Shown: piece after piece, positions 45,369 through 54,393 of the stretch
Layout of the letters: the number at the start of each line of letters is the position of its first letter
Numbering within the stretch: position 1 is the stretch's first letter
Assembly (NCBI GenBank): GCA_963830485.1
Contig: CAWHNE010000035.1
Span: 62,001-126,000, forward strand
Length of the DNA stretch: 64,000 nt
Source of the DNA: CAIWHR01 sp963830485
GTDB taxonomy: Bacteria; Pseudomonadota; Gammaproteobacteria; Burkholderiales; Casimicrobiaceae
Direction of reading: 5' to 3'
Position numbers and translations under genes: made by a program
The notes under the pieces: model-generated
Database searches by the model: none
What the model was told of the DNA's origin: nothing
What the model saw: only the letters and a program-made list of their open reading frames with translations

Positions 45369-46763
45369 ATGCAAACCGACGTCGACGTCCTCGTGCTGGG
45401 CGCCGGAATATCCGGACTCGCGACGGCGTTCGCACTCCTGCAGCGTGGCGCCACGGTCGAAGTGCTCGAAGCGGGCCCGCGCGCCGGCGGCGTCATCGGA
45501 ACGCGCCGCCGCAACGGCGCGCTGGTCGAGCACGGCCCGAACAGCGCGCTCGACACTTCGCCCCTCATCAACCAGCTCCTTGACAGCCTCGGGATCCGCG
45601 GCGAGCGCGTCGAGGCGTCCGCGGTCGCCGCGACGCGGTTCATCGTGCGCGACGGCAAGCTCCTCGCGCTGCCGACGTCGCCCGGCGCGTTCCTCATGAC
45701 GAAAGCGTTCTCGCGCCGCGCGAAGTGGAGGCTCGCCCGCGAGCCGTTCGTCTCGCCCGCACCGGCGGGCGCCGAGGAATCGATCGCCGAATTCGTTCGC
45801 CGGCGCCTCGGCGCCGAGTTCCTCGACTACGCGATCGATCCTTTCGTGTCGGGCGTCTACGCGGGCGACCCCGAGAAGATTTCGGTGGCGGCGGCGTTCC
45901 CGCGCCTCCATGCGCTCGAGCAGAAGTACGGCAGCCTGATCAAGGGCCAGATCCTGGGCGCGCGCGAGCGCAGGAAGTCGGGCGAGAAGGCGAAGAACGC
46001 CGCCGGCAGCTTCTCGTTTCGCAGCGGCATGCAGGCGCTGCCGGATGCGCTCGCCGCCGCGATCGGCCGCATCGAGACCGGCGTGACGGTGCGCCGTATG
46101 GAGCGCGGCAAGGACGGCGCGTGGACCGTCGCCGGCGCCCGCGGCGGCGACCCGGTGCTGCGCCGCGCGAAGGTCGTCGTGTTCGCGGTGCCGGCCTACG
46201 AGGCGGCGAAGCTACTGCGCGAGCTCTGGCCGCCCGCGACGAAGAGCCTCAATGCGATTCCGTACGCAGCGGTCACAAGCGTGGCCACCGCCTATCGTCG
46301 CGCCGACGTCGCGCACCCGCTCGCCGGATTCGGCTTCCTCGTGCCGAAGAAGGAATCGCGCCGCATCCTGGGGTCGCTCTTCTCGAGCAGCATGTTCGAA
46401 GGCCGCGCGCCGCACGGCATCGTGCTCCTGACGACGTTCGTCGGCGGCATGCGCAATCCCGACCTGCCGGGGAAATCCGACGATGCACTCGGCAAGCTCG
46501 TGCACGAGGAGCTCGCGGCACTCGTGGGCGCGACGGCCGCCCCGCAGTGGATCGACCTCACGCGCTGGAAGCACGCGATCCCACAATACAACCTCGGGCA
46601 CGCGGAGCGCGTGCGTCCGCTTGACGACGCCGAGCGCGCGAAGCCCGGGCTCTTCTTCTGCGCGAGCTACCGCGGCGGCGTGTCGGTCGGCGACTGCATC
46701 AAGTCGGCTCATGCGACCGCCGACGCTGTGACTCGCTTTCTCGTCGGCGTCAGGCCGGCGTAG
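45369..46763 (+). CDS. hemY: Oxygen-dependent protoporphyrinogen oxidase (HemY type)
   Basis: 464 residues. It oxidises protoporphyrinogen IX to protoporphyrin IX, the step before iron insertion into heme. The FAD fold opens with VLVLGAGISGLATAFALLQR and VLEAGPRAGGVIGT, followed by LVEHGPNSALD, FVSGVYAGDPEKIS and the C-terminal FAD contact LFFCASYRGGVSVGDCI, all typical of the HemY/PPOX family. No signal peptide is present. It starts 14 bases after the TPR gene, so the two are probably one transcript. Its place beside ccm and multiheme genes ties heme synthesis to cytochrome production. Confidence 0.93.
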   Translation: MQTDVDVLVLGAGISGLATAFALLQRGATVEVLEAGPRAGGVIGTRRRNGALVEHGPNSALDTSPLINQLLDSLGIRGERVEASAVAATRFIVRDGKLLALPTSPGAFLMTKAFSRRAKWRLAREPFVSPAPAGAEESIAEFVRRRLGAEFLDYAIDPFVSGVYAGDPEKISVAAAFPRLHALEQKYGSLIKGQILGARERRKSGEKAKNAAGSFSFRSGMQALPDALAAAIGRIETGVTVRRMERGKDGAWTVAGARGGDPVLRRAKVVVFAVPAYEAAKLLRELWPPATKSLNAIPYAAVTSVATAYRRADVAHPLAGFGFLVPKKESRRILGSLFSSSMFEGRAPHGIVLLTTFVGGMRNPDLPGKSDDALGKLVHEELAALVGATAAPQWIDLTRWKHAIPQYNLGHAERVRPLDDAERAKPGLFFCASYRGGVSVGDCIKSAHATADAVTRFLVGVRPA

Positions 46764-46960
46764 CTTCCCGGTACGGACGGCCGCGTTACGGTGGCGCCCG
46801 TGCGGTCGTCCGGCGTTGCGCCGCGTGGGCTACGACGCGAGGCGACAGCTCGGTTCTCGGTCGCACCGCTTGCATTCGCGACGCCCGAGCCCCAGAATCA
46901 ATGACAATGGCATGGGATTCGTGCCGTTTCCGCCGCATGCCGAAGCCAAGGAGTCCACCC

Positions 46961-48042
46961 ATGATCGCCCGTTCCAGCCTGCTCGCCGCGATGCGCCATC
47001 GTCGCCGTCGTCGCGATCGGCGCCGCCGGCAGCGCGTTCGCCGCTCAGCGCCATTTCGTCAATTCCACCGGTGTCGACACCAATCCGTGCTCGATCACAT
47101 CTGCCCTGCCGCTCGTTCGCCGCGGCGGCACTTGTCGTCGACCCGGACGGCGAGATCATCGTGCAGGACACCGCGGGCTACGGGTTCGTCATCGTGACGA
47201 AACCGCTCTCGATCCTGTCGCCGTACGGGGTGTACGCCGGCATCTCGGTGTTCGCCGGCAACGATGGCGTCACGATCAACGCGCCCGGCGGTGGCGTGCG
47301 TCTCACGGGCGTCTACATCAACGGCCAGGGCGGCAGCATCGGCATCAACGTGCAGAACGCGAGCAAGGTCACCGTCGAGGGCTCGAGCGTGACGAACATG
47401 GCGTCGCATGGATTGTCGGCCACGAGCGCGAGCGCGCGCATCGTGATCCGGAACACGGTGTTCCGCGACAATGGCGGCTACGGCGTCTCGGTCGCCGGTG
47501 CCGCTGGAAACGACGATCGACGGCGTTCACGCCGAGCGGAACGCGCTCGCCGGCTTCTCGCTCGTCGGCACCAACGGGACGGTCTCGCACAGCGTCACGA
47601 ACGACAACGGCGGGCACGGCATCTCGATCAGCACGCCGTCGCTCACGACAGAGCGACGATCTCGATCAGCGATCACGCCAGCGCCAACAATGCCGGCAGC
47701 GGCATCGAGGCGGCAGTGTTCAGTGCCGCCTCGGTCTACGTCACGGTCTCGCGGAGCGCGTTGTCGGGCAACACCCAGCACGGCGCGCACGCGACCACGT
47801 CGGGACAGGGAACGGCGCGAATCACGCTGTCCTACTCGGAGGTCATGGCCAACGGTGTCTCGGGCGTGACGGCCGAGGTCGGCAAGCCGCGGTCGCGATC
47901 GTCCACGGCAACACGATCACGCAGAATCCGATGGGCGTCCAGGGCCTCGTCGCTCGCCGTCGTGCGCAGCGCCGGCAACAACTCGATCATCGACAACACG
48001 ACGAACCTCGGCGCCGGCTACGCCACCTACGCGCCGAACTGA
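46961..48042 (+). pseudogene. Exported right-handed beta-helix protein with multiple frame changes
   Basis: The start ATG 46961 follows AAGGAG at 46948-46953. Joining frames gives a signal peptide (CAIVAVVAIGAAGSAFA), an N-terminal domain (RHFVNSTGVDTNPCSITSAL) and parallel beta-helix coils such as GGGVRLTGVYINGQGGSIGI, VTVEGSSVTNMASHG and YVTVSRSALSGNTQHGAHA. The frame changes near 46990, 47110, 47500, 47650, 47890 and 47940. Pectate-lyase-like coils of this kind occur in exported carbohydrate-active or surface proteins; no catalytic residues can be assigned. Either the gene is dead or the local sequence is poor. The end GAGYATYAPN is followed by a terminator. Confidence 0.6.
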
Positions 48043-48055
48043 CCGCGCCGTCAGA

Positions 48056-48091
48056 AAACAAAACCCCCGCCGCGGAACGCGAGCGGGGGTT
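48056..48091 (-). terminator. Bidirectional terminator between convergent genes
   Basis: AACCCCCGC (48062-48070) pairs with GCGGGGGTT (48083-48091). On the minus strand the stem is followed by TTTTGTTTT, so it best serves the PEP-CTERM gene; on the plus strand it can also stop the beta-helix transcript. Confidence 0.75.
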
Positions 48092-48125
48092 ACTCGACCG
48101 GCAGGAGCGCCGGCTGCGAAGACGG

Positions 48126-48708
48126 CTAGCTCGTCTTGCGCCGAACGAAGCCCAGGCCCGACGAGCGCGAGGCCGAGCAGCGCGAGCGTCGCGGGCTCGG
48201 GAATGGCCGCGACGCGGAAGGCGACCGTCCCGTCCGGGAACGGGGGACCGCCGATCGGCATCGGCGGAATGTGGATGTCCCGGATCTCGAGCGAGTGCGA
48301 ACCCGTGGCCAGGATGATGACGGCGGAGCTGAAGTCGCCGGAGGCGAACGCGACGTCCGGATCGAGGGTCCACGGCGGCGACTCGAACGGACCGGTTCGC
48401 GCCGATCAGGCGCCAGTCGGGCATCGCGGGCGTCGTCGCGATCAGGACGCCGCCGTCGTACACCTCGAACTGGTCGGTGACGACGAACAGGTCGGTGATG
48501 AAGAACTTGCAGTGCGCGACCGGACAGTCGAGCGTCCACACCGTGCCGGCCGTCCGGAGCCGTGAAGAAATCGCCGGAGTCATGGTTTGATCCAGGATGA
48601 TCCACGGGCCCGCCCACGGCGAGCGGCGTACCCAGTGCCGGAATGGCAGCGACCATCGATCCCGCAACCAGGACCAGTCGCTGCCAGCAGGCGTCTCAAC
48701 ATCGTCAT
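48126..48708 (-). pseudogene. PEP-CTERM exported protein with frame changes
   Basis: The start ATG at 48706-48708 lies behind AAGGAGG. The pieces in three frames join into about 190 residues: a short signal region (MTMLRRLLAATG...), a beta-rich middle (CKFFITDLFVVTDQFEVYDG; AVIILATGSHSLEIRDIHI) and the end IPEPATLALLGLALVG then GFVRRKTS. That end has the PEP motif, one hydrophobic helix and a basic tail of the PEP-CTERM exosortase signal. Frame changes fall near 48670, 48400 and 48160. No function beyond surface export can be assigned. A terminator follows in the shared gap with the beta-helix gene. Confidence 0.65.
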
Positions 48709-48798
48709 GGCAACCTCCTTCCCTGGACGGCGCACCCGACCGAACTCGGACGCGGACGCACCTGTCGCTCGCATTCCAAGCACAGACCGCGCCGAGCT

Positions 48799-48842
48799 AC
48801 GATAACCTCATTATGAATCAATGCGTTATTATTAACTTCATG
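48799..48842 (-). promoter_or_regulatory. AT-rich promoter region of the PEP-CTERM gene
   Basis: This is an AT-rich island in very GC-rich DNA. On the minus strand it contains CATAAT (48810-48815), five of six matches to a -10 box, about 100 bases before the start codon, but no clear -35. Confidence 0.35.
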
Positions 48843-48913
48843 CTCGGCCGCGGCGAGCCGAATCGTAAAGTATCCGACACTGCGACAGGGTCTGCAGGTC
48901 CCCGGCCGCGGGC

Positions 48914-49229
48914 TCACGTCGACTGGAGCCCCTTCCCGCAGTTCCAGCAGAGGTCGAACGATGCGGGCGACTCCTCGCCGCACGCCGGCGCAGCGGCGCG
49001 ATCCCGGTCTGCGCGCGTCGTCCTCGATGCGCGAGAGCAGGAGCTCCGCGCGCTCGCGATCCTGCTCGCGCTCGAGCCACACCTGCGGCTGCGCGACGTC
49101 CGGCGGCACCTCGCCGACGATGCTCGACGCGTGCTCGTTGAAGACGTGCGCGCGGATGCCCGCCTGCTTCAGTCGGTCGGCGAGCAGGTAGGCGTCGAAG
49201 CGGTTGCGCGCAGTATAGAAACGGATCAC
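48914..49229 (-). CDS. DUF2007-like small protein with a zinc-ribbon end (one frame change)
   Basis: About 104 residues after correction of a one-base slip near 49020. The N-terminal 60 residues read MIRFYTARNRFDAYLLADRL, then AGIRAHVFNEHASSIVGEVP and VWLEREQDRERAELLLSRIE, the pattern of DUF2007 putative signal-transducing proteins. After the slip the end reads CGEESPASFDLCWNCGKGLQ, a short Cys4-like zinc ribbon usual for this group. The start is a GTG at 49227-49229, nine bases past the hutG stop, so it may be the last gene of the hut operon. The function is unknown. Confidence 0.7.
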
Positions 49230-49238
49230 GCGCCCATC

Positions 49239-50039
49239 TTACGATGTCTCGGGCGGACGCCATGCGACGAGCGCGTCGACGAGCCGCGCGAGCACGGCCG
49301 CGAGCGGCCCCGCCCGCACCGCGTCCCAGCGATAGGGCGGCGCCTCGTCCATGTAGCAAGCCTGGGCCATCTCGAGCTGAAGCGCGTGGACGCGGCCGGC
49401 GGGCCGCCCGTAGTGGCGCGTGACGTATCCGCCTTTGAAGCGGCCGTTGACGACGTGCGTGAACCCCGCTGCGCCGCCGAGGACGCTCGCTGCGAGCGTC
49501 GCCAGGCCAGGCGCGCAACTCGCGCCGTTCGCGGTGCCGAGGTTCAGGTCCGGCAGCCGGCCGGCGAAGAAGCGCGGCACTGCGGAGCGGATCGAATGCC
49601 CGTCGAGCAGCACGGCGTGGCCATGCCGCAGGCGAACGCGCTCGACTTCGGCTGCAAGCGACACGTGATACGGATCGAAGAATTCCGCGCGGCGCGCCGC
49701 GATCTCCGCCGCGTCGGGCGCCGCGCCGGGCTGCCAGATCGGTTCGTTCGCGAAAGTCCGCGTCGGACACAGCTCGGTCACGTCCGCGCCGGGATAGAGC
49801 GACGCGCCGCTCGGATCGCGGTTCAAGTCGACGGCGTAGCGCGAATGCGTCGCGACGACGAGCGTCGCGCCGGCCGCGGCCGCGAACGCGTAGAGCTTGT
49901 CCACGTGCCAGTCGGTGTCGGGCAACGATTGCGCCGCGCCGGTGAGCCGTGCGGCCAGCGCCGGCGGCAGATGCGTTCCCGCATGCGGGACGTCGATCAC
50001 GAGCGGCGCGTCGCCGCGCACGATGGCGTGCAGATTCAC
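49239..50039 (-). CDS. hutG: N-formylglutamate deformylase HutG
   Basis: 266 residues. It hydrolyses N-formylglutamate to glutamate and formate, the last step of the five-step (HutF/HutG) histidine route. The family pattern is clear: PLVIDVPHAGTHLPP, DTDWHVDKLY, THSRYAVDLNRDP, VLLDGHSIRS and ALQLEMAQACYM, with histidines and an acidic residue for the metal site. It has no signal peptide. It lies 36 bases after hutI and belongs to the hutDFIG cluster. Confidence 0.93.
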   Translation of the reverse strand: MNLHAIVRGDAPLVIDVPHAGTHLPPALAARLTGAAQSLPDTDWHVDKLYAFAAAAGATLVVATHSRYAVDLNRDPSGASLYPGADVTELCPTRTFANEPIWQPGAAPDAAEIAARRAEFFDPYHVSLAAEVERVRLRHGHAVLLDGHSIRSAVPRFFAGRLPDLNLGTANGASCAPGLATLAASVLGGAAGFTHVVNGRFKGGYVTRHYGRPAGRVHALQLEMAQACYMDEAPPYRWDAVRAGPLAAVLARLVDALVAWRPPETS

Positions 50040-50075
50040 GGGTGTGCCCCACGCTCGCGGCTGTCGCCGCTTCGC

Positions 50076-51308
50076 TCATCGATCAGCCCAGCGGACGACG
50101 GCGCCCGCGCGGACAACGCCGGCGCACGGGTTGCCGCCGATCGCATACGCGAGCTCGGCGGGCTCCGCGACATCCCACAACGCGAGATCGGCGCGCTGTC
50201 CCGCCGCGATCGTCCCGCGGTCCGCGAGGCCGAGCGCGCGCGCCGCGTGCTTCGTCGCGCCGGCGAGCGCTTCGGCGGGCGTCATCCCGAACAGCGTGCA
50301 CGCGAAGTTCAGCATCAGCACGAGCGACGTGACGGGCGAGGTGCCCGGATTGCAGTCGGTCGCGATGGCGATCGGCACGCCATGCGCGCGCAGCGCCGCG
50401 ATCGGCGGCAATCGCGTCTCGCGCAGCACGTGGAACGCGCCGGGCAGCAGTACCGCGACGGTACCGGCGCGCGCCATCGCGGCGACACCCGCCTCGCTCG
50501 TGTATTCGAGGTGATCAGCGGACAGCGCGCCGAATTCGGCCGCGAGCGCCGCGCCGCCCGAGTCCGTGAGCTGGTCGGCGTGCAGCTTGACCGGCAGCCC
50601 GTGCGCGCGTGCCGCCGCGAATACGCGGCGCGTCTCGTCCGGCGTGAACGCGATCCCTTCGCAGAACGCATCGACCGCGTCGGCGAAGCGCTCGCGCGCC
50701 GCCGCGGGGATCATCTCGCCGCAGACGAGGTCGACGTAGTCGCCGCGACGGCCCGCGTACTCCGGCGGCACCGTGTGCGCGGCGAGGAGCGTCGTGCGCA
50801 CGTCGACGCCGACCTCCGCGGCGACCGTACGCGCCGCGCCCAGGATGCGGCGCTCGCTTGCGATGTCGAGCCCATAGCCCGACTTGATCTCGACGGTCGT
50901 CACGCCACCGGCAGCGAGCGCTGCGAGCCGAGGGCGACTCTCTCCGACGAGTGACTCCGCCGACGCCGCGCGCGTCGCCCGGACGGTCGCCATGATCCCC
51001 CCACCCGCCTGCGCAATCTCCGCGTAGGTCGCCCCCTGCAGCCTGCGCTCGAACTCGTTCGCGCGATTGCCCGCGTACACGAGATGCGTGTGGCAGTCGA
51101 CGAGACCCGGCGTCACCCAGCGGCCTCCCGCCTCGACCGTCCTCGTCGCGCGCGCGGACGGCGGCAGGTCGCGCGCCGCGCCCACCCACGCGATGCGCTC
51201 GCCCGCGATGGCGACGGCGCCGTCGCGGATCGTTCCGTACGGGTCCGCGCCGGCCATCGTCGCAAGGTGCGCGTTCACCACGACCAGATCGAATGTCGAC
51301 GCGCTCAT
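50076..51308 (-). CDS. hutI: Imidazolonepropionase HutI
   Basis: 410 residues of the amidohydrolase superfamily. It opens the imidazolone ring of 4-imidazolone-5-propionate to give N-formimino-glutamate. The metal site starts with VTPGLVDCHTHLVYAGNR; VEIKSGYGLD, VKLHADQL, ADHLEYTSEAGVAAM and IATDCNPGTSP are family motifs. The start ATG at 51306-51308 overlaps the hutF stop by four bases. HutI needs the product of urocanase, yet no hutU gene lies in the window. Confidence 0.94.
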   Translation of the reverse strand: MSASTFDLVVVNAHLATMAGADPYGTIRDGAVAIAGERIAWVGAARDLPPSARATRTVEAGGRWVTPGLVDCHTHLVYAGNRANEFERRLQGATYAEIAQAGGGIMATVRATRAASAESLVGESRPRLAALAAGGVTTVEIKSGYGLDIASERRILGAARTVAAEVGVDVRTTLLAAHTVPPEYAGRRGDYVDLVCGEMIPAAARERFADAVDAFCEGIAFTPDETRRVFAAARAHGLPVKLHADQLTDSGGAALAAEFGALSADHLEYTSEAGVAAMARAGTVAVLLPGAFHVLRETRLPPIAALRAHGVPIAIATDCNPGTSPVTSLVLMLNFACTLFGMTPAEALAGATKHAARALGLADRGTIAAGQRADLALWDVAEPAELAYAIGGNPCAGVVRAGAVVRWADR

Positions 51309-52663
51309 GGCGAATGCACGGCGGCGATCGCCGCACGATAGCGGCGCAGGACGGCGTCCTCTCGCGGATGGCGGCCGTCGCGGACGACCCACCGCCCGCC
51401 GACCATCACGTCGCGGACGGGTCGCCGGCATGGGCCGAAGATCGCGGCGTCGAGCAGCGAGTCGCGCGGAAGGTCCGCGAGCGCGGGGTCGTCGCCATTC
51501 AGCACGACGAGATCCGCGCGCCCGCCGACGGCGATCGCGCCCGTCGCCTGCGCGAGCGCGCGGCCGCCGCCACGCGCCGCCTGCGCATAGAGCGCCTGTC
51601 CGACCGGTTCCGCGCTGCCTGCCAGCACGTTGCGCGACTGCAAGGCGAGCCGCTGCGACCATTCGAGCTGGCGCAACTCGCCGAATGGATCGACGACCGT
51701 GTTCGAATCGCTGCCCACGCCGAACGAGCCTCCCGAATCGAGGAACGCGCGCGCAGGAAAGGTGCCGTCGCCGAGATCCGCTTCGGTGGTCGGCGCAAGC
51801 CCGGCCGTCGCGCCGCTCGCGGCGAGCCGTCGCGTCTCCTCCGCGCTCACATGCGTCGCGTGGACGATGCACCAGCGCGCATCCACCCCAGCGTGGTCGA
51901 GCAGCCAGTCCACGGGCCGGGCGCCCGACCACGCGACGCAATCCGCGACCTCGCGCGCCTGCTCCGCCGCGTGGATGTGGATCGGCGCGCCGGCGGGCGC
52001 GAGCGCGGCGACGGCTTCGATCTCGCCCGGCGTCGCGGCGCGCAGGCTGTGCGGTGCGACGCCGAGCACGACGCCGCGTGAGCTCGCGTCACCCGCGAGC
52101 GTGGTCAGGAGCCGCGCGAACGACTCGATCGTGTGCACGAACCGGCGCTGTCCCGCGGTGGGCGGCGCGCCGCCGAAGCCCGAGTGCGCATAGAAGACCG
52201 GCAGGAGCGTGAGCGCGATGTCCGCCTCGGCGGCCGCCGCGACGACGCGCCGCGCAAGCTCTGCCGGGTCCGCGTACGGTACCCCCGCCGGGTCGTGGTG
52301 CACGTAGTGGAACTCGGCGACCGCCGTGTAGCCCGCCTTCAGCATCTCGACGTACGCCTGTGCCGTGATGGCCTCGAACGCGTCGGCGTCGACGCGATCG
52401 AGCATCGCGTACATCGCCTGCCGCCAGGTCCAGAAGCTGTCGCCGCCCTCGTTCGCGCGGCCCGTGCGCCCGGCGAGCGCGCGCTGGAACGCGTGCGAAT
52501 GCAGGTTCGGGAGGCCAGGCACGAGCGGCCCGGCCGTGCGTTCGGCGCCCGCGGCAGACGCCTTCGTGGTCGCGCCCGTGATCGTGCCGCCGGCGTCGAT
52601 CTCGAGCGCCACGTCGCTGGCCCAGCCCCCGGGCAGCAGCGCCGCGGGCGCCCAGATCCTCAT
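51305..52663 (-). CDS. hutF: Formimidoylglutamate deiminase HutF
   Basis: 452 residues of the amidohydrolase superfamily. It deaminates N-formimino-glutamate to N-formylglutamate, which HutG then cleaves. Motifs: LVPGLPNLHSHAFQRALAG (first zinc ligands), YTAVAEFHYVHHD, IHIHAAEQAREV, WCIVHATHVSAEE and GVGSDSNTVVDP. Start ATG 52661-52663 overlaps the hutD stop (52660) and its own stop overlaps hutI, so the three are translationally coupled. Confidence 0.94.
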   Translation of the reverse strand: MRIWAPAALLPGGWASDVALEIDAGGTITGATTKASAAGAERTAGPLVPGLPNLHSHAFQRALAGRTGRANEGGDSFWTWRQAMYAMLDRVDADAFEAITAQAYVEMLKAGYTAVAEFHYVHHDPAGVPYADPAELARRVVAAAAEADIALTLLPVFYAHSGFGGAPPTAGQRRFVHTIESFARLLTTLAGDASSRGVVLGVAPHSLRAATPGEIEAVAALAPAGAPIHIHAAEQAREVADCVAWSGARPVDWLLDHAGVDARWCIVHATHVSAEETRRLAASGATAGLAPTTEADLGDGTFPARAFLDSGGSFGVGSDSNTVVDPFGELRQLEWSQRLALQSRNVLAGSAEPVGQALYAQAARGGGRALAQATGAIAVGGRADLVVLNGDDPALADLPRDSLLDAAIFGPCRRPVRDVMVGGRWVVRDGRHPREDAVLRRYRAAIAAVHSP

Positions 52664-53253
52664 GGCGCAGGCTCGATGATTGCCACGAGCGCGACCGCGG
52701 CTGCCGACACCGGGTTGATCGCGATCGAGCCGCCGGCCGCCTCGCCGCCGTCTTCGAACACGACCGTGTGGTCCTGGGCAATCGCGAGCGGCAGATGACC
52801 GGGCACGAGACACTCGACCGCACCCGCCGCGGCGTAGCACAGACGCCAGCGGGCCGGCGCAATCCGGGCTGCCGCGTCGCGAACGACGACAATGCGACCG
52901 CTGACGCGTCCGCGGCGGAGCATCAGGTTGAAGTCGCGCACCGGACCGTCGACGAGCGCGCACGAGGTCGCGTCGTCGCCGTTGAAGGCATAAGGCTCGT
53001 ATGGCGCGCGCAGCTCGGCGGCATGCGAGGAACCGGTGAGCCGCAGGCCGGCGCCCGAGAGCAGCACGAGCGTGCGATCGACGCCCGCAAAGCGGGAGAA
53101 CGCGCCGTCCACGGCGACGTCCGCGATGCTCACGCGCCAGTCGAAGTCGGCGAGCGACGCGCCGGGCGGATAGGCCGCAACCTCCGTCGTGTTTCCGCCG
53201 CCGTCCTTCCACGGCATGCGAACGTAATCGGCGGGCTGGATCAGGCGATGCAT
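52660..53253 (-). CDS. hutD: HutD-family cupin-like protein
   Basis: 197 residues with the double-cupin fold of HutD/Ves. The family pattern includes YVRMPWKDGGGNTTEVAAYP, WRVSIADVAVDGAFSRF, RTLVLLSGAGLRL and DFNLMLRRG. HutD is found in many hut clusters and is thought to tune pathway flux, but its chemistry is unclear. It is the first gene of the minus-strand hut cluster, diverging from the cyclodeaminase-family gene over a 118-base gap that must hold both promoters; I could not define either. Confidence 0.9.
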   Translation of the reverse strand: MHRLIQPADYVRMPWKDGGGNTTEVAAYPPGASLADFDWRVSIADVAVDGAFSRFAGVDRTLVLLSGAGLRLTGSSHAAELRAPYEPYAFNGDDATSCALVDGPVRDFNLMLRRGRVSGRIVVVRDAAARIAPARWRLCYAAAGAVECLVPGHLPLAIAQDHTVVFEDGGEAAGGSIAINPVSAAAVALVAIIEPAP

Positions 53254-53371
53254 GGCAGAGGGGTGGACGCGGCGATTGTAGGATTATTGTGCGGGTGCGC
53301 CAACCTCGATCCGTTTGCCGCAACAATGCCGCAGCGAGCGGTTAGACTGGCATTCGTCCTGTGACACCGCC

Positions 53372-54393
53372 ATGAGCGATACCGCGCCCGCCGAGTCCGT
53401 CTTCGTCGACTATCTGAGCGGCCCCGATGTCGCCGCGCTCGCGCTCGCCGATGACGAGATCGTCGCGGCGGTCGAAGCCGGCCTCGCCGCGCAGGGACGC
53501 GGCGAGACCGTGATCGAGCCGCGCGTCCACCTCGCGCCGGATCCGTCCTTCGATGGCCACTTCAACGTGTTGCGTGGCTACGTGGCGCCGCTCGCGCTCG
53601 CCGGCGTGAAGATCGTCGGCGACTTCGTCGACAACTGGCGGCATGGCCTGCCGTCCGAGATGGGGCTTCTCAATCTGTTCGACCCGCGCACCGGCCGCCC
53701 GGTCGCGATCATCGACGCGGCCGGGCTCACCGACATGCGCACGGGCGCCGTCACCGCGATCGGCGCGAAGCACCTCGCGCGAAAGTCGAGCCGCGTGCTC
53801 GGGCACATCGGCGCGCGCGGCACCGCGTACTGGAACGTCCGCCTGCTCGAGCGCCTGTTCGACTTCGACGAAATCCGCGTGCATTCGCGACGGGCGGAAA
53901 GCCGCGCGGCATTCGCGGAGCGTCTCGCGCGCGACCTCGATCGTCCGATCGTCGCCACCACCGGACTGGGAGTCGTGCGTGCGCGGCGCCGACATCGTCG
54001 TCGAGGCGTCGCGGCTCGCATGCGCCGTCGCCCCTGCTGAAGACGGCGTGGATCGCGCGCGGCGCACTCGTCGTTCCGTATGGCACGATGAGCGCGGTCG
54101 AGCTCTCGCTCACCGACATCATGGACAAGATCGTCGTCGACGATTGGGGCCAGTGCCGGACGGGGCAGTTCGGCAGCTTGCGCGCGCACGTCGAGGCCGG
54201 CAAGCTGACCGAGGCGACGCTGCACGCGGAGCTGGGTGAGATCGTCGCCGGCAGGAAGCCCGGCCGCGAGCGCGACGACGAGACGATCCTGCTCTGGCAC
54301 CGAGGGCTGTCGACTTCCGACATCTCGCTCGGCGCGGCGATGCTCGTGAAGGCGAAGCGCCTCGGCATCGGCACGCGGCTGCGCTATCGATGA
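53372..54393 (+). CDS. Ornithine cyclodeaminase/mu-crystallin family protein (two frame changes)
   Basis: 339 residues when two extra bases, near 53960 (CCGGACTGG for CCGACTGG) and 54030, are removed. N-terminal motifs are GHFNVLRGYVAPLALAGVKI and LLNLFDPRTGRPVAIIDAAG; the NAD(P) fold follows at LTDMRTGAVTAIGAKHLARK and VLGHIGARGTAYWNVRLLE. Members include ornithine cyclodeaminase, alanine dehydrogenase and ketimine reductases. The substrate is not determinable from sequence. It starts at ATG 53372 and its stop overlaps the next start as ATGA. Its position opposite hutD suggests a link to amino-acid breakdown (inference). Confidence 0.8.

Noticed and set aside
42247..45435. A 1,062-codon open frame antisense to the octaheme nitrite reductase
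   Set aside because: Its composition is Arg/Ala-rich shadow coding with no start signal; the plus strand encodes clear heme motifs.
46890..46960. A sigma-54 promoter before the beta-helix gene
   Set aside because: A TGGCA...GTGC stretch is present, but the GG-to-GC spacing is two bases too long.
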